Shown here: one piece after another, positions 1 through 16,463 of the stretch | Position numbering within the stretch: the first letter of the stretch is position 1 | How the letters are laid out: each line of letters starts with the position of its first letter | Assembly: GCF_003952165.1 (NCBI RefSeq) | Contig: NZ_RXFT01000007.1 | Coordinates: forward strand, 62,001 to 126,000 | Direction of reading: 5' to 3' | Length of the DNA stretch: 64,000 nucleotides | Source: Variovorax guangxiensis | GTDB lineage: Bacteria > Pseudomonadota > Gammaproteobacteria > Burkholderiales > Burkholderiaceae_C | The notes under the pieces: model-generated | Database searches by the model: none | Told to the model about the DNA's origin: nothing | Seen by the model: only the letters and a program-made list of their open reading frames with translations | Translations under genes and position numbers: made by a program

Positions 1-1937
1 CGCTCGACTTTCCCGGTGTCACGAATGCCATCGGCCGCTCCGCCATCGAGGTGAACCAGGGCAACCTGCGCTCGGTGAACGTGGTGCAGGCCGGTGAACG
101 CAGCCGCGTGGTGCTGAACCTGAAGCAGGCGACCGCATACAAGGCCGAGATCCAGGGCAAGTCGCTGCTGGTGACGCTCGAGCCGGTGGCAGGACCGGCG
201 CTTGTCGCGTCGGCTTCCACGACCTTCGCGGAAAACCGCAATCGCGACACGCTGCCCCTGCGGGATGTCGACTTCCGTCTCGGTTCCGACAGCACCGGCC
301 GGGTCATCGTCGATCTGCCGAACAACCAGGTGGGCGTGGACGTCAAGCAGCAGGGCAAGAGCCTTGTCGTGGAGTTCACCAAGTCGACGCTGCCCGAAGG
401 GCTGCGCCGCCGCCTCGACGTGGCCGACTTCGGCACCCCGGTCCAGCTCATCACTTCGCAGCAAGCCGGCGACCGCGTCCGCATGACGATCGATGCCAAG
501 GGCGATTGGGAGCACAGTGCCTACCAGAGCGAGAACCAGTTCGTGGTCGAGGTCCGTGCCCGCAAGGTCGATCCGACCAAGCTGACCCAAGGCGTGGGCT
601 ACAACGGCGAGAAGCTGTCGCTGAACTTCCAGAACATCGAGATCCGTTCGCTGCTGCAGGTGATCGCCGATTTCACGAACTTCAACATCGTGACCTCGGA
701 TTCGGTGACCGGCGCGCTGACGCTTCGGCTGAAGGACGTGCCGTGGGACCAGGCGCTCGACATCATCATGCAGGCGAAGAACCTGGGCATGCGCAAGAAC
801 GGCAGCGTGCTGTGGATCGCGCCGAAGGATGAGATCAACGCCAAGGAAAAGCTCGAGTTCGAGGCCAAGGCCGCGATCGAGAATCTGGAGCCGCTGCGGA
901 CCCAGTCGTTCCAGCTCAACTACACCAAGGCGATTGCCATTGCTCAGGGCTTGACTGGCACGGGCGCTTCTTCTGGCGGTGGCGGCGGCAGCGGTACGAC
1001 CACCCGGATCCTGAGCCCGCGCGGCAGCGTCATCGCCGAATCGCGTACCAACCAGCTCTTCGTTTCGGACATCCCCTCGCGCCTGGCCCAGGTGACCGAA
1101 CTGATCCAGAAACTGGACGTCCCCGTTCGCCAAGTGCTGATCGAAGCCCGTATCGTCGAGGCGTCGGACACCTTCGGCAAGTCCCTTGGTGTACGACTCG
1201 GGGGCGGTATTGCTGGCGAGCGCTTCGCATCGTCCGCCGGCAACCGGGCGTTCGCCAATGTGGGTGCGATGCCCACCATCACGGCGGGCACCAACGGCGG
1301 TGCCAGCACGGCCACCACCACCTGGACGAACTCCAACTTCATCAACCTTCCCGCAGGCGATGCCGGCGGCACCGGCAACGCGGCAGGCACCTTCGCGATC
1401 TCGCTGTTCAACTCTAGCTTCTCGCGCATGCTGAACCTCGAGATCTCGGCGCTCGAAGCCGACGGCAAGGGCAAGCTGGTGTCCAGCCCCCGCGTGATCA
1501 CGGCCGACCAGACCAAGGCGCTGATCGAGCAGGGCGAGGAAATCCCGTACCAGCAGGCCACTTCCAGCGGCGCCACCTCGATCTCGTTCCGCAAGGCGGT
1601 GCTGAAGCTCGAAGTCACGCCCCAGATCACGCCGGAAGGCAACATCATCCTGACGCTGGACGTGAGCAAGGACGCCCGCGGCGTGAATACTTCGGCGGGT
1701 CCGGCGATCAACACCAAGCACGTGCAGACCGAGGTGCTGGTCGAGAACGGCGGCACGGTTGTCATCGGTGGTATCTTCGAGCTCACCGAAACCAATGACG
1801 AATCGCGCGTGCCGGTGCTGGGTGAAGTGCCTTATGTGGGTGCACTGTTCCGCAAGCGCGAACGCGTTGCCAACAAGACTGAAATGCTCGTCTTTATCAC
1901 CCCGAAGATGATTACCGACCGCAACGCCGCGCGCTGA
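1..1937 (+). CDS. pilQ: Type IV pilus secretin PilQ (5' end outside window)
   Basis: PilQ forms the outer-membrane channel through which the type IV pilus is extruded. The frame is open from base 3 with no start in view, so the signal peptide and part of the first AMIN domain lie to the left; 644 codons are visible. A second AMIN domain, which binds peptidoglycan in this family, spans visible residues 82-126. The short secretin N-terminal domain (STN) spans about 203-261, followed by an N1 domain and a Gly/Ser linker. The C-terminal secretin domain runs from about 445 and carries the conserved VPVLGEVPYVGALFR segment and an ITPKM end. The downstream order aroK-aroB is the usual pilus-locus neighbourhood in beta- and gammaproteobacteria. 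The assignment is firm; only the 5' boundary is missing. Confidence 0.96.
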   Translation, partial: LDFPGVTNAIGRSAIEVNQGNLRSVNVVQAGERSRVVLNLKQATAYKAEIQGKSLLVTLEPVAGPALVASASTTFAENRNRDTLPLRDVDFRLGSDSTGRVIVDLPNNQVGVDVKQQGKSLVVEFTKSTLPEGLRRRLDVADFGTPVQLITSQQAGDRVRMTIDAKGDWEHSAYQSENQFVVEVRARKVDPTKLTQGVGYNGEKLSLNFQNIEIRSLLQVIADFTNFNIVTSDSVTGALTLRLKDVPWDQALDIIMQAKNLGMRKNGSVLWIAPKDEINAKEKLEFEAKAAIENLEPLRTQSFQLNYTKAIAIAQGLTGTGASSGGGGGSGTTTRILSPRGSVIAESRTNQLFVSDIPSRLAQVTELIQKLDVPVRQVLIEARIVEASDTFGKSLGVRLGGGIAGERFASSAGNRAFANVGAMPTITAGTNGGASTATTTWTNSNFINLPAGDAGGTGNAAGTFAISLFNSSFSRMLNLEISALEADGKGKLVSSPRVITADQTKALIEQGEEIPYQQATSSGATSISFRKAVLKLEVTPQITPEGNIILTLDVSKDARGVNTSAGPAINTKHVQTEVLVENGGTVVIGGIFELTETNDESRVPVLGEVPYVGALFRKRERVANKTEMLVFITPKMITDRNAAR

Positions 1938-1960
1938 CGCGCGGGCGTAGCAGCCACCGC

Positions 1961-2509
1961 GTGGCGGTCGCACTCGTCGGCTTGCCCGGCGCCGGAAAAT
2001 CCGCAGTGGGCCGGCGCCTGGGGATGCGGCTGGACCTTCCCTTCGTAGATACGGACCACGTGATCGAGCAGCGCATCGGCTGCTCGATCCGTGATTACTT
2101 CGAGCGAGAGGGCGAAATCGCCTTCCGCGACCTCGAGCAGACGGTGATCGCCGACCTGGCCGCCAATCCCCAGGGCATTCTGGCCACCGGCGGCGGTGCG
2201 GTGCTCCGGGAGGCGAACCGCAAGCAACTGCGCGATCACTTCCATGTGATCTACCTGCGCTCCTCCCCCGAAGACCTGTTCCGGCGCCTGCGCCACGACG
2301 TCAAGCGCCCCCTGCTGCAGGTGGCCGATCCGCTGGGGCGGCTGCGGGAGCTGCACGATGCGCGCGACCCGTTCTACCGGGAAACCGCCCACGACGTGGT
2401 CGACACCGGCCGCCCGACCATCGCGATGCTGGTGAACATCATCGTGATGCAGCTCGAACTGGCCGGCGTCGTCGAGCCGGGCGCCCACCCCGAAGAGCCC
2501 CCCGCCTGA
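1961..2509 (+). CDS. aroK: Shikimate kinase
   Basis: Cytosolic kinase that phosphorylates shikimate at O3 in aromatic amino-acid synthesis. The 182-residue protein has the P-loop GLPGAGKS at residues 7-14, the DTD motif at 30-32 whose Asp contacts magnesium and shikimate, FR-x2-E at 55-59, and the shikimate-binding GGG at 77-79. Length and motifs fit the family. The GTG start is chosen because it is the only one that places the P-loop correctly and no in-frame ATG or GTG precedes it after the pilQ stop. It lies 23 bases after pilQ and 35 bases before aroB, consistent with one transcript. Confidence 0.95.
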   Translation: MAVALVGLPGAGKSAVGRRLGMRLDLPFVDTDHVIEQRIGCSIRDYFEREGEIAFRDLEQTVIADLAANPQGILATGGGAVLREANRKQLRDHFHVIYLRSSPEDLFRRLRHDVKRPLLQVADPLGRLRELHDARDPFYRETAHDVVDTGRPTIAMLVNIIVMQLELAGVVEPGAHPEEPPA

Positions 2510-2544
2510 GCCTGCCCGAGCCGCAGCGCCTAAACTCGCTGCCC

Positions 2545-3653
2545 ATGTCCCTGTCCGAACTCTCCGCCCCGCCAGAACGCGTCGACATCCAGCTCGGCGA
2601 CCGCAGCTATCCGATCCTGATCGGCGCCGGCCTGCTGGACGACCCGCGGAGCTTCGATGCCACGCCCGCCTCGGCCACGGCCCTGATCGTCAGCAACACC
2701 ACGGTGGCGCCGCTCTATGCCAGGGCGCTGCAATCCGCTTTGGCGGGCCGGTTCCGGGCGGTCCACCTGCTCGAGTTGCCCGACGGCGAGGCATACAAGA
2801 ACCTGCAGACGCTGAACCTGATCTTCGACGAGCTCCTCGGCCGTGGCAGCGACCGCAAGACCGTGCTGTTCGCCCTGGGCGGCGGCGTGGTGGGCGACAT
2901 GACGGGCTTCGCGGCCGCCAGCTACATGCGCGGCGTGCCTTTCGTGCAGGTGCCGACCACGCTGCTGGCGCAGGTCGACTCCTCCGTGGGCGGCAAGACC
3001 GCCATCAACCATCCGCTCGGCAAGAACATGATCGGCGCGTTCTACCAGCCGCAGCTTGTGGTCTGCGACCTGGCGACGCTCCAGACTTTGCCCCCGCGCG
3101 AACTCAGCGCCGGCCTGGCCGAAGTCATCAAGTACGGGCCGATCCACGACATGGCCTTCCTCGACTGGATCGAGGCGAACATCGACGCCCTCGTCGCGCG
3201 GGAGCCGGCGGCGCTGGCCCATGCCGTCAAGCGCAGCTGCGAGATCAAGGCGCTGGTGGTCGGCCAGGACGAGCGCGAGACCGGGCTGCGGGCGATCCTC
3301 AACTTCGGCCACACCTTCGGCCACGCGATCGAATCGGGCCTCGGCTATGGCGAATGGCTGCACGGCGAGGCGGTGGGCTGCGGCATGGTGATGGCGGCAC
3401 GGCTGTCGCAGCGGCTCGGCGGTGTCGATGCCGCCTTCGTCGAGCGGCTCACCCGGCTGATCGAGCGGGCCGGCCTGCCGACCGTCGGCCCCGCGCTGGG
3501 CGCCGACCGCTACCTGGAGCTGATGCGCGTCGACAAGAAGTCGGAGGCCGGCGAGATCCGCTTCGTGGTGATCGACCGCCCCGGCTCCGCGGTGGTCCGC
3601 AGCGCGCCCGACGCGCTCGTGCGCGAAGTGCTCGCCCAGAGCTGCGCGCCGCG

Positions 3654-3657
<4 letters not shown>
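2545..3657 (+). CDS. aroB: 3-dehydroquinate synthase
   Basis: Converts DAHP to 3-dehydroquinate, the second step of the shikimate pathway, using NAD and a divalent metal. The 370-residue protein is of normal length. The dinucleotide-binding GGGVVGD lies at residues 112-118. The metal-ligand regions LAEVIKYG, GHTFGHAIE and LHGEAV are all present. A TAAACT box 10 bases before the start could be an internal -10 element, but no matching -35 was seen. The stop overlaps the next ATG (ATGA), so translation is probably coupled to the dGTPase-like gene. Confidence 0.97.
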
Positions 3658-4780
<1,123 letters not shown>

Positions 4781-4784
<4 letters not shown>

Positions 4785-6043
4785 GCGGCCAGGCCGGGCG
4801 CCCCCGCATTCCCGCTGCCGCGCTGGCCGTCCTGCTGGGCGGTGTCAGCGCAGCCTTGCACCTCGGCAAGCTGCCGCCCGCGGTGCCGGCGCTGCAGGCG
4901 TCGCTGGGCATCGATCTGGTCGAGGCGGGATTCCTGCTCTCGCTGGTGCAGGTCGCGAGCATGACGCTGGGGCTGCTGGTCGGCCTCGCGGCGGACACCA
5001 TCGGCCTGCGACGCAGCATGCTGGCGGGGCTGGTCGTGCTGACGGTCGCCAGCCTGCTCGGCGGTGCGGCCGGCACCGGACTGGGCGGCGGCGGTGCGCA
5101 TGCCGTGCAATGGCTGCTGGTGCTGCGCGCCGTGGAGGGCGTCGGCTTCCTGCTGGCGGTGATGCCGGGGCCGGGGCTGATCCGTGCGCTGACGCCGCCG
5201 GGCGCCGACAAGGCGGCGCTGGGCCTGTGGGGCGCCTACATGCCGCTGGGCGTGGCGCTCGCGCTGTTGCTCGGTCCGGCCCTGATCGCCTGGGGCGGCT
5301 GGGTGGACTGGTGGTGGGCGCTGTCGGCCATGTCGGCCGGAGCGGCGCTCTGGCTCTGGATCGTGGTGCCCGCCGACCGGCTCCGGCCGGCCGCGGCAGG
5401 CCCGGCTTCGGGCGGATGGATGTCGCGGTTGCGCGCCACCGTCGGTGCGCGCGCACCCTGGCTGGTCGCGCTGACCTTTGCCGTGTATTCGTCGCAATGG
5501 ATGGCGGTGATCGGCTTCCTGCCTGCCATCTACGCGGGCGCCGGCGTGCCGGCCGCGTGGAATGCGGTGCTCACTGCGCTCGCGGCGGCGATGAACATCG
5601 TCGGCAACGTCGCCGGCGGGCGCTGGCTGCAGCGCGGCGTGGCGCCCGAGAGGCTGCTGCAGCTCGGTTTCCTGACGATGGCGCTGGGCGGCGTGGCCGC
5701 CTTCGCGCAGATGGGGCAGGGCGCCGACGCGTTGGGCCTGCCGCCTGTGCTGCGCTATATCGCCGTGTGCGCCTTCTCGCTGGGCGGCGGCATGGTACCG
5801 GCCACGCTGTTCCTGCTGGGCGTGCGGCTCGCGCCCGGGCCGTCCACCGTGTCGACGACCGTCGGGCTGATGCAGCAGGCTTCCTCGCTGGGCCAGTTCC
5901 TGGCGCCGCCCGCGGTGGCCTGGCTGGCGCATCGTGTCGGCGGCTGGCACTGGACCTGGACGGCCACGCTGGCCTGCTCGCTGGTCGGCATGGCGATCGC
6001 ACGGCGCCTGGGGCGCATTCGCCCCGCTGCGGAGATGGCATGA
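4781..6043 (+). CDS. MFS transporter (CynX/NimT-like)
   Basis: Inner-membrane transporter of the major facilitator superfamily, 420 residues with about 12 hydrophobic segments. The loop after the second segment carries a GLAADTIGLRRS version of the MFS G-x-x-x-D-x-x-G-R-R signature. The style of sequence resembles CynX/NimT-type permeases, but no substrate can be assigned. The ATG overlaps the preceding dgt stop and the TGA overlaps the start of the DUF1415 gene, so it sits inside a chain of ATGA-coupled genes. That it belongs to MFS is clear; its role in this operon is unknown. Confidence 0.85.
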
Positions 6044-6615
6044 CGCTCCCGGCGACAATCGCAGCCCCCCAGGCCGAAGCCGATACGCGGCGCTGGCTGG
6101 AGCGCGCGGTGATCGGCCTCAACCTGTGCCCCTTCGCGAAGGCCGTGCACGTGAAAGGGCAGATCCACTACGCGGTGTACGAGCCCGTCGAGGACGCCGA
6201 CCTGATGGACGCACTGCTGGCCCAGGCCCAGGAACTCGTGGCGCTCGACGCCGCCTTGCGCGACACAACCCTTCTGATTGCACCGAACGCCTTGCCCGAC
6301 TTCCTGGATTTCAACGACTTCACGGCGCGCGCCGAACGCCGGCTCGCCCGTGAGGGATTCGACGGCGTGCTGCAGCTGGCGAGCTTTCATCCGCAGTTCC
6401 AGTTCGCCGGCACCGAGGCCGACGACATCGGCAACGCGACCAACCGCGCGCCGCATCCCACGCTGCATCTTCTGCGCGAGGACAGCGTGAGCCGCGCGGT
6501 GGAAGCCTTTCCGGAAGCCGAGGCGATCTTCAAGCGCAACATCGACACGCTCGAGGCACTGGGCGCGCAGGGCTGGGCCGAGCTGGACGTCGGGCCGGGG
6601 AGTGCCAAGCCATGA
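6040..6615 (+). CDS. DUF1415 family protein
   Basis: Small conserved soluble protein of 191 residues with no established function. The family hallmark GLNLCPFAK lies at about residues 26-34, followed by an FHPQFQF segment and NRAPHPTLHLLRED, all typical of DUF1415. No signal peptide or membrane segment is seen. The start is the ATG that overlaps the MFS stop. It also overlaps the next gene by ATGA, so it is probably co-translated with the transporter and methyltransferase around it. The family assignment is confident; no biochemical role is claimed. Confidence 0.85.
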   Translation: MTLPATIAAPQAEADTRRWLERAVIGLNLCPFAKAVHVKGQIHYAVYEPVEDADLMDALLAQAQELVALDAALRDTTLLIAPNALPDFLDFNDFTARAERRLAREGFDGVLQLASFHPQFQFAGTEADDIGNATNRAPHPTLHLLREDSVSRAVEAFPEAEAIFKRNIDTLEALGAQGWAELDVGPGSAKP

Positions 6616-7490
6616 ACACGAAGACCGCACCCAAGACGAACAAGGCCGCCAAGGCCGATGCCGAGCTGGCCGAGGTTCTGCGCCCCGGCCAGTCGGTCGA
6701 GCTGCTCAAGGAGCTTCACATCCTGACCCGCGAGGGCCGGCTCAACCAGGACTCGCGGCGCAAGCTCAAGCAGGTCTACCACCTGTTCCAGTTCATCGAG
6801 CAGCTGCTGCGCGAGCTGCCGGACGAAGGGGCCGGCGCCACGCTGGCCGACCACGGCGCTGGCAAGTCGTACCTGGGCTTCATCATCTACGACCTGTTCT
6901 TCCGGGCGCGATCAGGCGGGGGGCATGTCTACGGCATCGAGACGCGCGGCGAACTGGTCGAGCGCTCGCGCGAGCTGGCCAAGCGCCTTGGCTTCGAGCG
7001 CATGTCGTTCCTCAACCTCACGGTGGCCGAGTCCGCGCAGTCGGGCGAGCTGCCGGCGCAGATCGACGTGGTCACTGCGCTGCATGCCTGCGACACCGCC
7101 ACCGACGACGCCATCGCCTTCGGCCTGGCCAAGAAGGCGCGCTGCATGGTGCTGGTGCCCTGCTGCCAGGCCGAGGTGGCCGCCTGCCTGCGCGAGACCA
7201 AGGCGCTGGCGCTCTCGCGCACGCCGCTGGCCGAGCTGTGGCGCCATCCGCTGCACACGCGCGAGATCGGCAGCCAGCTCACCAACGTGCTGCGCTGCCT
7301 GTACCTGGAAGCCAACGGCTACAGCGTTACCGTGACCGAACTGGTCGGCTGGGAGCACAGCATGAAGAACGAGCTGATCCTGGCGCGGTACACCGGGCAG
7401 CGAAAGGCGAGCGCGGCCGCGCGGCTGCGCGAGCTGCTGGCGCAGTTCGGGCTCGACAGGCTGGGCGACACGCGCTTCAGCCTCGCCTGA
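6612..7490 (+). CDS. Class I SAM-dependent methyltransferase
   Basis: Predicted soluble methyltransferase of 292 residues. The glycine-rich SAM-binding region reads LADHGAGKSYLGF at about residues 78-90, an AGK variant of the usual D-x-G-x-G motif. It is followed by YGIETRGELVERS, an acidic-end motif, and by VTALHACDTATDDAI and LVPCCQAEV, which recall Methyltransf_32-type proteins. The first 25 residues are Lys/Ala-rich and probably disordered. The ATG overlaps the DUF1415 stop. The acceptor is unknown; the H-A-C-D-T-A-T-D and P-C-C motifs are shared with RNA-modifying relatives, which is only a weak hint. Confidence 0.8.
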   Translation: MNTKTAPKTNKAAKADAELAEVLRPGQSVELLKELHILTREGRLNQDSRRKLKQVYHLFQFIEQLLRELPDEGAGATLADHGAGKSYLGFIIYDLFFRARSGGGHVYGIETRGELVERSRELAKRLGFERMSFLNLTVAESAQSGELPAQIDVVTALHACDTATDDAIAFGLAKKARCMVLVPCCQAEVAACLRETKALALSRTPLAELWRHPLHTREIGSQLTNVLRCLYLEANGYSVTVTELVGWEHSMKNELILARYTGQRKASAAARLRELLAQFGLDRLGDTRFSLA

Positions 7491-7517
7491 ACCCCGGCTC
7501 GCAGGCCGCCTGGCTCC

Positions 7518-8213
7518 ATGGCCCGTCTTCCCCGTCTCACGCTGGCCGACGTGCCGCACCACGTGATCCAGCGCGGCAACAACCGCCAGCCGATCTTCAT
7601 TGACCGCGCAGACCACGAGAAGCTGCTTGCCCTGCTGGCCGAAAGCGCCATGCGCTTCGGCATCGCGGTGCACGCCTACGTGCTGATGGACAACCACTTC
7701 CACCTGCTGGCCACGCCCGCGAGCGCCACCGGGCTGCCGCAGTTCATGCAGTCGGTCGGCCGCGCCTATGTGCGCTACTTCAACGACCGCCACGGCCGCA
7801 GCGGCACGCTCTGGGAAGGGCGCTACAGGTCGACGCTGATCCAGACCGAGCGCTACCTGCTGACCTGCATGGCCTACATCGACCTCAACCCGGTGCGGGC
7901 GGGCATGGTGACCGACGCGCGCGACTTTCCGTGGTCCAGTCACGCTCACTACGCCGGCCTGCGGCACGACAAGCTGCTGACGCCGCATCCGCTGTATTGG
8001 CAGCTTGGCAACACGCCGTTCGCGCGGGAGGCCGCGTATGTCGAGTTGGTGCGTGCCGGCGTGCGCGCGGCCGACCAGAGCGCGCTGACCGAAGCCACCC
8101 TGCGGGGCTGGGCGGCCGGCGACGTGGATTTTCTCGACAGCCTGCGCAAGTCCACCGATCGCCGCGTGGTCAAGGCCAAGGCCGGGCGGCCGCCTTCGAC
8201 GCCTCGATCCTGA
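7518..8213 (+). CDS. REP-associated tyrosine transposase (RAYT, Y1_Tnp/TnpA_REP)
   Basis: Single-strand DNA endonuclease of the IS200/IS605-like HUH superfamily, domesticated in many genomes to move or maintain REP-type palindromes. The 231-residue protein starts with the typical RLPRLTLADVPHHVIQRGNN segment. The HUH metal site is His60-Phe61-His62 in LMDNHFHLL. The catalytic Tyr is probably Tyr84 or Tyr87 in GRAYVRYFN, followed by GTLWEGRY. The gene is intact, has no partner or terminal inverted repeats in view, and is followed by a strong terminator and an AT-richer block with a repeat-like sequence. It stands between the aroB operon and gltB, as expected for a solitary RAYT insertion. Confidence 0.9.
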   Translation: MARLPRLTLADVPHHVIQRGNNRQPIFIDRADHEKLLALLAESAMRFGIAVHAYVLMDNHFHLLATPASATGLPQFMQSVGRAYVRYFNDRHGRSGTLWEGRYRSTLIQTERYLLTCMAYIDLNPVRAGMVTDARDFPWSSHAHYAGLRHDKLLTPHPLYWQLGNTPFAREAAYVELVRAGVRAADQSALTEATLRGWAAGDVDFLDSLRKSTDRRVVKAKAGRPPSTPRS

Positions 8214-8216
8214 CCT

Positions 8217-8256
8217 GAAAAGCCTGTTTGATCCATTGCATGGATTGGCTTTTTTG
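8217..8256 (+). terminator. Rho-independent terminator after the RAYT gene
   Basis: AAAAGCC pairs with GGCTTTT across a second inner stem (ATCCAT-TGC-ATGGAT), and a T run plus a second T7 tract follow. It closes the transcript of the transposase gene four bases after its stop. Confidence 0.8.
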
Positions 8257-8271
8257 CTCCTTTTTTTGATA

Positions 8272-8329
8272 TGTCCCCAATTTAATTCCTATCGAAAAAC
8301 TCAACATTTAAATGGAATCTGACCCCTAT
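8272..8329. repeat. Probable RAYT-associated repeat sequence
   Basis: An AT-richer segment contains TGTCCCCAATTTAATTCC and, further on, TTAAATGGAATCTGACCCC. Read on the minus strand this gives the GGGGTCAGATTCCATTT and AATTGGGGACA words that commonly flank solitary Y1 transposase genes in proteobacteria. The link to RAYTs is from general knowledge and from adjacency here; no second copy was found in this window. Confidence 0.45.
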
Positions 8330-8337
8330 TAAAGTGT

Positions 8338-8366
8338 TTGGCATTCTTTGTGCAACGCAATATGCT
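8338..8366 (+). promoter_or_regulatory. Predicted sigma-70 promoter of gltBD
   Basis: TTGGCA and TATGCT are separated by 17 bases and lie 33 bases upstream of the gltB ATG. The position excludes the longer in-frame gltB start at 8348, which would lie inside the promoter. Confidence 0.6.
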
Positions 8367-8398
8367 CCGATTCCCTGCGAAAACTGAAGGAGCGCGCC

Positions 8399-13165
<4,767 letters not shown>

Positions 13166-13203
13166 GCGCCCGCGAGTAAGTACAGAGAACAAAGGAAAGC
13201 ACG

Positions 13204-14682
<1,479 letters not shown>

Positions 14683-14769
14683 AGAGACGGTTCGCGGCGC
14701 CAGGGGCCTTTGTCCACGGGTTCCTGACGAGGGTCTGACGGCCGCCGCGCTGAATTTTGTTTCAGTTTC

Positions 14770-14790
14770 GCGGGGCCGGCCACGGCCCCG
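14770..14790 (+). other. GC-rich hairpin downstream of gltD
   Basis: CGGGGCC and GGCCCCG are separated by a short loop. There is no T run, so alone it is not an intrinsic terminator. It lies 24 bases before a second hairpin that does have one, and may protect the 3' end of the gltBD mRNA. Confidence 0.5.
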
Positions 14791-14813
14791 TTATCATCCG
14801 CGTCAAACCGCAT

Positions 14814-14847
14814 GCCGGGATGCTTGGAAAAGCGCCCCGGCTTTTTT
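14814..14847 (+). terminator. Terminator between gltD and mlaF
   Basis: GCCGGG and CCCGGC enclose a 16-base loop and are followed by TTTTTT. It ends seven bases before the mlaF ATG, so it probably terminates gltBD but would also lie in the leader of any mla transcript starting upstream of it. Confidence 0.7.
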
Positions 14848-14853
14848 ATTGAG

Positions 14854-15684
14854 ATGGACACCGCCACACCGCTGCCACATCCCTTCGTAGAGTTTCGCGA
14901 CGTCAAGTTCGGCTATGGTGCGCGCACCATCCTCGACGGCGTCTCGTTCGCCGTACCGCGCGGCAAGGTGACGGCGCTGATGGGCGCATCGGGCGGCGGC
15001 AAGACCACGGTGCTGCGCCTGATCGGCGGACAGCAGAAGGCGCAGCGCGGCGAGGTGCTCTTCGACGGCAATGATGTCGGCAGGATGGATGCGAGCGCCC
15101 TCTACGCCGCGCGCCGGCGCATGGGCATGCTGTTCCAGTTCGGCGCGCTCTTCACCGACATGAGCGTGTTCGACAACGTGGCGTTCCCGCTGCGCGAGCA
15201 CACGCAACTTTCCGAAGCGCTGGTGCGCGACGTGGTGCTCATGAAGCTCGATGCGGTCGGCCTGCGCGGCGCGCGCGACCTGATGCCCAGCGAGGTGTCG
15301 GGCGGCATGGCGCGGCGCGTGGCGCTGGCACGGGCCATCGCGCTCGACCCCGACCTCGTGATGTACGACGAGCCCTTCGCCGGACTCGACCCGATCTCTC
15401 TCGGCACGGCCGCGCGCCTCATCCGCCAGCTCAACGACGCGCTGGGGCTCACCAGCATCATCGTGTCGCACGACCTGGAAGAAACCTTCCGCATCGCCGA
15501 CCACGTGATCATCCTGGCCAACGGCGGCATCGCCGCGCAGGGCACGCCGGCCGAGGTACGCGAGAGCGCCGATCCGCTGGTCCATCAGTTCGTGAACGCG
15601 CTGCCTGATGGCCCCGTGCATTTCCACTACCCGGGCCTCAGCATCGAAGACGACTTTGGCAACGTCGAAGGAGGGCGCTCATGA
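14854..15684 (+). CDS. mlaF: Mla phospholipid transport ATP-binding protein MlaF
   Basis: Cytoplasmic ATPase of the MlaFEDB inner-membrane complex that moves phospholipid between the membranes and keeps the outer leaflet asymmetric. The 276-residue protein has Walker A GASGGGKT at residues 44-51, the ABC signature VSGGMARR near 148, and Walker B VMYDEPFAGLDP near 169, followed by a normal H-loop (SHDLEE). The chosen ATG gives the family-standard N-terminus; the in-frame ATG 42 bases upstream would translate the terminator hairpin and is less likely, although the chosen start has only a weak Shine-Dalgarno sequence. It overlaps mlaE by ATGA. Confidence 0.94.
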   Translation: MDTATPLPHPFVEFRDVKFGYGARTILDGVSFAVPRGKVTALMGASGGGKTTVLRLIGGQQKAQRGEVLFDGNDVGRMDASALYAARRRMGMLFQFGALFTDMSVFDNVAFPLREHTQLSEALVRDVVLMKLDAVGLRGARDLMPSEVSGGMARRVALARAIALDPDLVMYDEPFAGLDPISLGTAARLIRQLNDALGLTSIIVSHDLEETFRIADHVIILANGGIAAQGTPAEVRESADPLVHQFVNALPDGPVHFHYPGLSIEDDFGNVEGGRS

Positions 15685-16463
15685 CCTGGTGGAAGCCATC
15701 CGACGTCGGTTTCGCCACGCGCAGCCACCTGGCCAACCTGGGCTACGGCGCGAAGCTCTTCATGCGCCTGGTCGGTCCGGGCGCGCAGATCCTGCGCCGC
15801 TTCGGCCTGGTGCGCGACCAGATCCATTTCCTGGGCAACTACTCGCTGGCCATCATCGGCGTGTCGGGCCTGTTCGTGGGCTTCGTGCTCGGTCTGCAGA
15901 TGTACTACGCGCTGCAGCGCTACGGCTCCTCCGAGGCGCTGGGCCTGCTGGTCGCGCTGAGCCTGGTGCGCGAGCTCGGTCCCGTGGTGGCGGCGCTGCT
16001 GTTCACCGGCCGTGCCGGCACCTCGCTGACGGCCGAGATCGGCCTCATGAAGGCCGACGAACAACTGAGCGCCATGGAGATGATGGCCATCGACCCGGTG
16101 CAGCGCGTGCTCGCGCCGCGCTTCTGGGCCGGCGTCATCACCATGCCGCTGCTGGCGGCGGTGTTCAGCGCCATTGGCATCATGGGCGGCTACGTGGTGG
16201 GCGTGCTGATGCTGGGCGTGGACCCCGGCGCGTTCTGGGCCCAGATGCAGGGCGGCGTCGACGTGTGGCGCGATGTCGGCAACGGCGTCATCAAGAGCAT
16301 CGTCTTCGGCTTCACCGTGACCTTCATCGCGCTGCTGCAGGGCTACGAGGCCCAGCCCACGCCCGAGGGCGTATCGCGCGCGACCACGCGCACGGTGGTG
16401 ACGGCGTCGCTGGCGGTGTTGGGCCTCGACTTCTTGTTGACCGCCATGATGTTCAGCATATGA
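15681..16463 (+). CDS. mlaE: Mla lipid-asymmetry ABC transporter permease MlaE
   Basis: Integral inner-membrane permease of the Mla complex. The 260-residue MlaE/YrbE-family protein has an N-terminal amphipathic part, then about five hydrophobic segments. The family-conserved LVRELGPVVAALLFTGRAG and AEIGLMKADEQLSAMEMM segments are intact. The start overlaps the mlaF stop. Its own stop overlaps an ATG that opens a 42-codon frame running through a dispersed repeat to just before mlaD, described separately. Confidence 0.95.
   Translation: MTWWKPSDVGFATRSHLANLGYGAKLFMRLVGPGAQILRRFGLVRDQIHFLGNYSLAIIGVSGLFVGFVLGLQMYYALQRYGSSEALGLLVALSLVRELGPVVAALLFTGRAGTSLTAEIGLMKADEQLSAMEMMAIDPVQRVLAPRFWAGVITMPLLAAVFSAIGIMGGYVVGVLMLGVDPGAFWAQMQGGVDVWRDVGNGVIKSIVFGFTVTFIALLQGYEAQPTPEGVSRATTRTVVTASLAVLGLDFLLTAMMFSI

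Noticed and set aside
8348..8398. In-frame extension of gltB by 17 residues
   Set aside because: It overlaps the predicted -10 region, has no ribosome-binding site, and the AAGGAG-preceded ATG gives the conserved propeptide.
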